This document shows, in pieces, positions 1-4,064 of a stretch of 6,285 nucleotides of DNA; position 1 is the first letter of the stretch; each line of letters opens with the position of its first letter. A model generated the notes under the pieces. That model searched no databases. It was not told where the DNA came from and saw only the letters and a program-made list of their open reading frames with translations. Source of the DNA: CAYLZN01 sp964387935 (GTDB lineage: Bacteria > Acidobacteriota > Vicinamibacteria > Vicinamibacterales > JAFNAJ01); assembly GCA_964387935.1 (NCBI GenBank), contig CAYLZN010000338.1, positions 1 to 6,285 on the forward strand, in the 5' to 3' direction. The translations under genes and the position numbers were made by a program.

Positions 1-1043
1 ACGCGCCTCACCCCTCCCCCACTGTCTTCGGCTATGCCAGCGCGCTCCGGGAGGACGTGGCGCTGCGGGGATCGGCATGGCTCGCCGCCCCGCTCGCGCT
101 GGCCGCGGGATGGCGCGCGGCGAGGAGCGTCGCCCGCCGGGCGCGCGCCACGGTCATGCACGGCCACTGGGTGATCCCCGGCGGCGCGACGGCGCTGGCG
201 GCCGCCCCGGGCCTGCCGCTCGTCGTGAGTCTCCACGGTTCGGATGTCTATGTCGCCGGACGCCATGCCTCGGTGGGCCGCGTGGCGCGGGCGGTGTTTC
301 GGAGGGCCGGGTGGGTGACGGCCTGCAGCGAGGATCTGCGGACGCGTGCACTGGCCCTGGGCGCCAGCGCCTCCCGCAGCAGCGTCGTGCCGTACGGCGT
401 CGACACCGCCCGCTTCGCCCGCACCCCGGCGCTTCGGGCAACCGGTCGGAACAGCCTGGGCGTCGGCCAGGACGAGGTTGTGATCCTGGGGATCGGGCGC
501 CTAGTCAGGAAGAAAGGCTTCGAGTACCTCGTGGATGCCGTGGCCCGGCTGGCCGCGGCGGGCCGCCCCGTCACGTTGGTCCTCGCGGGGGGAGGCGACC
601 TCGACGCCGAGCTTCGGGAACGCGCACGCGCCGCGGGCATCGCCGCGCTCGTACGCTTTCCGGGCAACGTGCCTCACGACCAGGTGGCCGCAGTCCTGGC
701 CGCCGCCGACATCGTCGTGGTGCCCTCGATTCGCGACGACGCAGGCAACGTGGACGGCCTGCCGAATGTCGTGCTCGAGGCCCTGGCGTCCGGCACGCCG
801 CTCGTGGCCACGAGCGCCGGTGGCATCGGCGCCGTCGTTCGCGACCAGCGGACGGGCCTGCTCGTGGCCGAAAGGGATCCCGCGGCGCTCGCGTCGGCCA
901 TCGCGTCGCTGCTGGACGACCCCGCGCGGGCAGCGGCGATCGGAGAGGCGGCCCGGCACCAGGCCGCGGTGGCGTTCGGGTGGGATCGGGCAGCCGAGCG
1001 GTTCGAGCTGGCCTACAACCAGGCCGCCGAGAACCGTGGGTAG
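1..1043 (+). CDS. GT4-family glycosyltransferase, 5'-truncated by window edge
   Basis: This is the 3' part of a retaining GT-B glycosyltransferase of family GT4, which transfers a sugar from a nucleotide-sugar donor in the cytoplasm. The frame is open to the left edge (first full codon at base 3), so the GTG at 57 is probably internal. About 346 residues are visible and typical members have 370-400, so a few dozen N-terminal residues are likely missing. The acceptor-side domain shows HGHWVIPGG (from 159) and SLHGSD (228-245). The inter-domain region carries VPYGVD (387-404). The donor domain opens with GRLVRKKG (495-518), whose Arg and Lys normally contact the donor phosphates. The EX7E-type motif reads DGLPNVVLE (753-779), with Asp in place of the first Glu. 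There is no signal peptide or membrane segment in the visible part. It lies 87 bases upstream of a GT2 gene in the same orientation, which fits a polysaccharide or glycolipid locus. Family assignment is secure; sugar and acceptor are unknown. Confidence 0.9.
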   Translation, partial: APHPSPTVFGYASALREDVALRGSAWLAAPLALAAGWRAARSVARRARATVMHGHWVIPGGATALAAAPGLPLVVSLHGSDVYVAGRHASVGRVARAVFRRAGWVTACSEDLRTRALALGASASRSSVVPYGVDTARFARTPALRATGRNSLGVGQDEVVILGIGRLVRKKGFEYLVDAVARLAAAGRPVTLVLAGGGDLDAELRERARAAGIAALVRFPGNVPHDQVAAVLAAADIVVVPSIRDDAGNVDGLPNVVLEALASGTPLVATSAGGIGAVVRDQRTGLLVAERDPAALASAIASLLDDPARAAAIGEAARHQAAVAFGWDRAAERFELAYNQAAENRG

Positions 1044-1130
1044 CCGTCTGGGGGCTTCAGACCTCCTGCGACGCGGCCTGGGTTCGCTTGCTGGGCCCGC
1101 GTCCGCCATGGTACCGTTTGCTGGTTTGCG
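1044..1130 (+). other. Short intergenic gap between GT4 and GT2 genes
   Basis: This 87-base gap is the only sizeable non-coding stretch in the window. A small inverted repeat, GTCTG (1046-1050) and CAGAC (1058-1062) around a 7-base loop, begins 3 bases after the GT4 stop. It has no following T-run, so it is not a convincing terminator. A direct repeat of GTTTGC (1116-1121 and 1124-1129) lies just before the GT2 start. No good -35/-10 pair was found. No purine-rich ribosome-binding site precedes the ATG at 1131. I see no small gene here. Whether the gap separates two transcripts cannot be told from sequence alone; the shared direction and theme favour read-through. Confidence 0.6.
1116..1129 (+). 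repeat. Short direct repeat GTTTGC-TG-GTTTGC before the GT2 start
   Basis: Two copies of GTTTGC, with an 8-base period, end one base before ATG 1131, where a ribosome-binding site would be expected. The local run of T is unusual for this G+C-rich window. It could be a protein-binding half-site pair or chance; nothing else supports a function. Confidence 0.25.
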
Positions 1131-1919
1131 ATGCCGCCGAAGTCAGACTCCACGCCGCCCGGCCTGAGCGTGTTCTTCCCCGCGTACAACGACGGCGGCA
1201 CCATTGCGAGCATGGTGGTCACGGCCCTGCTCACCGCACGCAAGCTCACACCCGACCACGAGGTCATCGTGGTCAACGACGGGAGTCGCGACCAGACGCC
1301 GCACATCCTCGACGAGCTGGCCCGCACGTATCCCCAGGTGAGGATCGTGCACCACGCGAGGAACCGCGGGTACGGGGGCGCGCTCCGGAGCGGCTTCGAA
1401 CATGCGTCCAAGGAGTACGTCTTCTATACGGACGGCGACGCGCAGTACGACCCGGCCGAGTTGACGCTCCTGTGGGAACGTATGGCCGACGATGTCGACC
1501 TCGTCAACGGGTACAAGATCAGCCGCTCGGACCCGCTGCACCGGATCCTGATTGGCCGGATGTACCACCACACGGTGAAGACGCTGTTCGGCCTCAGGGT
1601 CCGCGACGTGGACTGCGATTTCCGCCTCATGCGCCGCAGCATCTTCGACAGGGTCCAGCTCACCCGCAGCTCCGGCGTGATCTGCCTGGAACTGATGAAG
1701 AAGATCCACGACGCGGGGTTCCGGATCGCCGAGGTGCCCGTGCACCACTTCCACCGGGCCTACGGCAAGTCGCAGTTCTTCAATTTCCGGCGCATCTTCA
1801 GGACCGGGGTGGACGTCATCCAGTTGTGGCAGGAACTCGTCGTCCGCAAGGAGCACCTGCGGGCCAACGGGCAGCCGGCGCACCCGTCGCCGGCCGGTGA
1901 CCATCAGCCGCGCGCATGA
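1131..1919 (+). CDS. GT2 glycosyltransferase, polyprenyl-phosphate sugar synthase (DPM1-like)
   Basis: A 262-residue GT-A-fold, family GT2 enzyme, closest in style to dolichyl/polyprenyl-phosphate mannose or glucose synthases. These transfer a sugar from a nucleotide donor to a polyprenyl phosphate at the cytoplasmic face. Visible motifs are SVFFPAYND (13-21), VNDGSRD (48-54) for the nucleotide, and the metal-binding TDGDAQYD (100-107). Next come the subfamily block RDVDCDFRLMRR (158-169) and the EVPVHHFHRAYGKS stretch (201-214), a hallmark of DPM-like enzymes. There are no C-terminal membrane helices, unlike GtrB/ArnC-type members, so it would be a soluble or peripheral form. The last ~18 residues are Pro/Ala-rich and look disordered. 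ATG 1131 is chosen because no ATG/GTG/TTG lies in frame between it and the upstream in-frame stop at 1041, although no Shine-Dalgarno is evident. The gene overlaps the next by ATGA. A nearby GT-C protein is a plausible user of its lipid-linked product (inference). Some DPM-like proteins use other acceptors. Confidence 0.9.
   Translation: MPPKSDSTPPGLSVFFPAYNDGGTIASMVVTALLTARKLTPDHEVIVVNDGSRDQTPHILDELARTYPQVRIVHHARNRGYGGALRSGFEHASKEYVFYTDGDAQYDPAELTLLWERMADDVDLVNGYKISRSDPLHRILIGRMYHHTVKTLFGLRVRDVDCDFRLMRRSIFDRVQLTRSSGVICLELMKKIHDAGFRIAEVPVHHFHRAYGKSQFFNFRRIFRTGVDVIQLWQELVVRKEHLRANGQPAHPSPAGDHQPRA
1916..1919 (+). other. ATGA stop-start overlap (translational coupling)
   Basis: The TGA ending the GT2 gene (1917-1919) overlaps the ATG of the SDR gene (1916-1918). 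No clear Shine-Dalgarno precedes this ATG, so the SDR gene probably depends on ribosomes finishing the GT2 gene. This supports a single polycistronic message and near-stoichiometric expression. Confidence 0.75.
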
Positions 1920-2944
1920 CCGACGCGTACAAGGCCTTCTACAGGGGTCGCCGGGTCATGGTGACCGGCGGGCTCGGCTTCATCGGCAGCAACCTGGCGC
2001 GACAGCTCGTGGCGCTCGGCGCCGACGTGCTGCTGCTCGACTCGCTCGTCCCCGAGTACGGCGGCAACCTGTTCAACATCGAGGGCGTGCAGGATCGACT
2101 TCGCGTGAACATCGGCGACGTCCGGCAGCAGAGCACGATGAACTACCTGGTACGGGACCGCGAGGTCATCTTCAATCTCGCTGGCCAGGTGAGCCACATC
2201 GACTCGATGCGGGACCCGTTCACCGACCTCGAGATCAACTGCCGCAGCCAGCTCACGCTGCTCGAGGCCTGCCGGCGCCACAACCCCGGCGCCAAGATCG
2301 TCTACGCAGGCACGAGGCAGGTGTATGGAAAGCCAGACTACCTGCCGGTGGACGAGCGGCATCTCGTCCGGCCGACCGATGTCAACGGCATCAACAAGAT
2401 CGCGGGCGAGTACTACCACCTCGTCTACAACAACGTGTTCGGCGTGCGGGCCTGTTCGCTCCGCCTCACGAACGTGTACGGGCCGCGACAGCTCGTGAAG
2501 CACAACCGCCAGGGCTTCATCGGCTGGTTCATCCGGCTGGCGGTCGAGGACGGCGAGATCCAGATCTTCGGCGACGGCAGCCAGGTGCGCGACTTCGTCT
2601 TCGTCGACGATGCGGCCGACGCCTTCCTGCGTGCGGGCGCCTCCGAGGCGTGCAACGGCCTGGCGCTGAACGTCGGCGGCAACGAACCGATCAGCCACCG
2701 AGATCTCGTTGCGCTCCTCCTCGAGGTCGCGGGAAGCGGGCGCATGCGGCTGGTGGACTGGCCCGCCGAGAAACGCGCCATCGACATCGGCAGCTTCTAC
2801 TCGGATTCCACGCGGTTCCGGGATCTCTCGGGCTGGACCCCCGCGGTGCCGCTCCGGGAAGGCCTGTCGCGGACGGTGCAGTACTATCGGCAGCACCTGG
2901 CGCACTACCTCGAACCCCAGGCGGCCGACGGAGGACTCTCGTGA
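1916..2944 (+). CDS. Extended SDR nucleotide-sugar epimerase/dehydratase-like protein with atypical active site
   Basis: A 342-residue NAD(P)-dependent epimerase/dehydratase-family protein of the extended short-chain dehydrogenase type, expected to act on a nucleotide sugar in the cytoplasm. The Rossmann motif TGGLGFIGSN is at 17-26, the acidic cofactor-ribose residue is probably D42, and NLAGQVSHIDSM is at 87-98. The substrate-side blocks SLRLTNVYGPRQ and GDGSQVRDFVFVDD are present. The Ser/Thr catalytic position is kept (T133), but the dehydratase Asp-Glu pair is R134-Q135, which argues against a 4,6-dehydratase. The YxxxK catalytic Tyr is N157, while K161 is kept. The GQV and QGFIGWF stretches resemble CDP-tyvelose 2-epimerase (RfbE) relatives, from memory only. 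An ATG at 1958 is in frame but would remove the first beta strand, so 1916 is preferred. It overlaps its neighbours on both sides, between the GT2 and the sugar aminotransferase. Family is sure; reaction and substrate are not. Confidence 0.88.
   Translation: MTDAYKAFYRGRRVMVTGGLGFIGSNLARQLVALGADVLLLDSLVPEYGGNLFNIEGVQDRLRVNIGDVRQQSTMNYLVRDREVIFNLAGQVSHIDSMRDPFTDLEINCRSQLTLLEACRRHNPGAKIVYAGTRQVYGKPDYLPVDERHLVRPTDVNGINKIAGEYYHLVYNNVFGVRACSLRLTNVYGPRQLVKHNRQGFIGWFIRLAVEDGEIQIFGDGSQVRDFVFVDDAADAFLRAGASEACNGLALNVGGNEPISHRDLVALLLEVAGSGRMRLVDWPAEKRAIDIGSFYSDSTRFRDLSGWTPAVPLREGLSRTVQYYRQHLAHYLEPQAADGGLS
2930..2935 (+). promoter_or_regulatory. Shine-Dalgarno GGAGGA for the aminotransferase GTG start
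   Basis: GGAGGA ends 5 bases before GTG 2941, an ideal spacing. It decides the start in favour of this GTG over the in-frame ATG at 2965. The GTG also overlaps the SDR stop as GTGA (2941-2944), and the choice keeps the family's N-terminal IPFMDL motif. It is the clearest ribosome-binding site in the window. Confidence 0.8.
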
Positions 2945-4059
2945 CGACTGCGGCCATTCCCTTCATGGACCTGCGTCCGGCCGAGGATGCACCCGCGATT
3001 GCGGACGCGATCAGGCGGGTGATCGAGCGTGGCTGGTTCGTCCTCGGCCCCGAAGTGGAAGCGTTCGAGCACGAGTTCGCCGCGGCCTGCGGCGCCTCGC
3101 ACGCGGTGGGCGTCGCCACCGGGACCGACGCCATCGCGCTCATCTTCCGCGCGCTCGGCATCGGACCGGGCGACGAGGTCGTCACCACCCCCCTCTCGGC
3201 TGCCTACTCGGCGCTGGCCATCATGATGGCCGGCGCCCGGCCCGTCTTCGCCGACATCGACGACGACCGGCTGACCGTCGATCCCGCCGCCATCGAAGCG
3301 GTGATCACGCCCCGGACCCGCGCCATCATGCCGGTCCACCTCTACGGCCAGGCGGCCGACATGGAGGCGATCGGCGCGGTCGCGGCGCGCCACGGCCTGG
3401 TGATCGTGGAGGATTGCGCCCAGGCGCACCTGACCACGTGCCGCGGGCGAAGGGCCGGCACGCTGGGCGTGGCCGGCGCGTTCAGCTTCTATCCGACGAA
3501 GAACCTGGGCGCACTCGGGGATGGCGGCGCCGTCGTGACGTCGGACGCCGCGCTCGCCGATCGCCTGCGTCGCCTCCGCAACGGCGGGCAACGCACCAGG
3601 TATCACCACGACGAGTTCGGGGTGAACAGCCGGCTCGACGAGATCCAGGCGGCCATTCTGCGCGAGCGGCTCGGGTTCCTGCCGGCCTGGACGGAATCGC
3701 GCCGCGGACTGGCGAGGGTCTACCGCGAGGCGCTCGTCGGCGCGCCGGTGCGCGTGCCGCCGGAGCACGATCCCGGTCACGTCTATCACCTGTTTCCCGT
3801 GCGCTCGGCCCAGCGCGATGCGCTGCAGGCTTACCTCAAGGCGCACGGGATCGAAACGCTCATCCACTACCCGGTGCCCATTCCCAGGCAGCCCGCGCTC
3901 GCCTCCGAATCGCCGCGCGAGTGCCCCGTGGCGACACGCGCCTGCGCCGAAGTGCTCTCGCTGCCACTGCATCCCGGGTTGTCCCGAGACACGGCCCGCA
4001 TCGTGGCTGACGCCATCCACCGCTTCGCGTCCACCGCAGGAGTGGTTGGCCGCGGCTGA
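2941..4059 (+). CDS. DegT/DnrJ/EryC1/StrS-family PLP-dependent sugar aminotransferase
   Basis: A 372-residue fold-type I aminotransferase of the sugar-aminotransferase group, which converts a keto nucleotide sugar to an amino sugar, usually with Glu or Gln as donor. It has the family's usual length and full domain. Visible are the N-terminal IPFMDL (6-11), ATGTDA (59-64) near the PLP phosphate, and the PVHLYGQ block (131-137). EDCAQAH follows (157-163; D158 should pair with the pyridine nitrogen). The Schiff-base lysine is K187 in SFYPTKNLGALGDGG. GVNSRLDEIQAAIL (227-240) and a C-terminal IHYPVPIPRQPA complete the signature. The IHYPVP ending recalls the 3-keto-sugar group (DesV/TylB/QdtB/FdtB), so a 3-amino sugar is possible, but regiochemistry is not provable here. 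One local divergence: LTT follows QAH, where GA is usual. The gene overlaps the SDR stop by 4 bases and is followed after 5 bases by the GT-C gene. The SDR is the obvious partner in making or reshaping the sugar. Confidence 0.93.
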   Translation: MTTAAIPFMDLRPAEDAPAIADAIRRVIERGWFVLGPEVEAFEHEFAAACGASHAVGVATGTDAIALIFRALGIGPGDEVVTTPLSAAYSALAIMMAGARPVFADIDDDRLTVDPAAIEAVITPRTRAIMPVHLYGQAADMEAIGAVAARHGLVIVEDCAQAHLTTCRGRRAGTLGVAGAFSFYPTKNLGALGDGGAVVTSDAALADRLRRLRNGGQRTRYHHDEFGVNSRLDEIQAAILRERLGFLPAWTESRRGLARVYREALVGAPVRVPPEHDPGHVYHLFPVRSAQRDALQAYLKAHGIETLIHYPVPIPRQPALASESPRECPVATRACAEVLSLPLHPGLSRDTARIVADAIHRFASTAGVVGRG

Positions 4060-4064
4060 GCGCG

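Noticed and set aside
1046..1062. GTCTG/CAGAC hairpin as a rho-independent terminator
   Set aside because: The stem is only 5 bp and no T-run follows.
1095..1115. Palindromes GGGCCC, CCATGG and GGTACC clustered before the GT2 gene
   Set aside because: Six-base palindromes are common at this base composition, and none forms part of a longer symmetric operator.
1088..1117. Possible promoter TTGCTG ... TACCGT with 18-base spacing
   Set aside because: Each box matches only about half of the sigma-70 consensus, which is expected by chance, and the host's promoter preferences are unknown.
77..1900. 607-codon forward open frame across the GT4 and GT2 genes
   Set aside because: It is a shifted-frame shadow, almost entirely Arg/Gly/Pro, and conflicts with two genes that have clear family motifs.
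1897..2940. Upstream extension of the aminotransferase frame (ATG at 1897) giving a 720-residue protein
   Set aside because: The added part is an Arg-rich out-of-frame reading of the SDR gene. The real start is GTG 2941, with GGAGGA 5 bases upstream and the IPFMDL motif directly after it.
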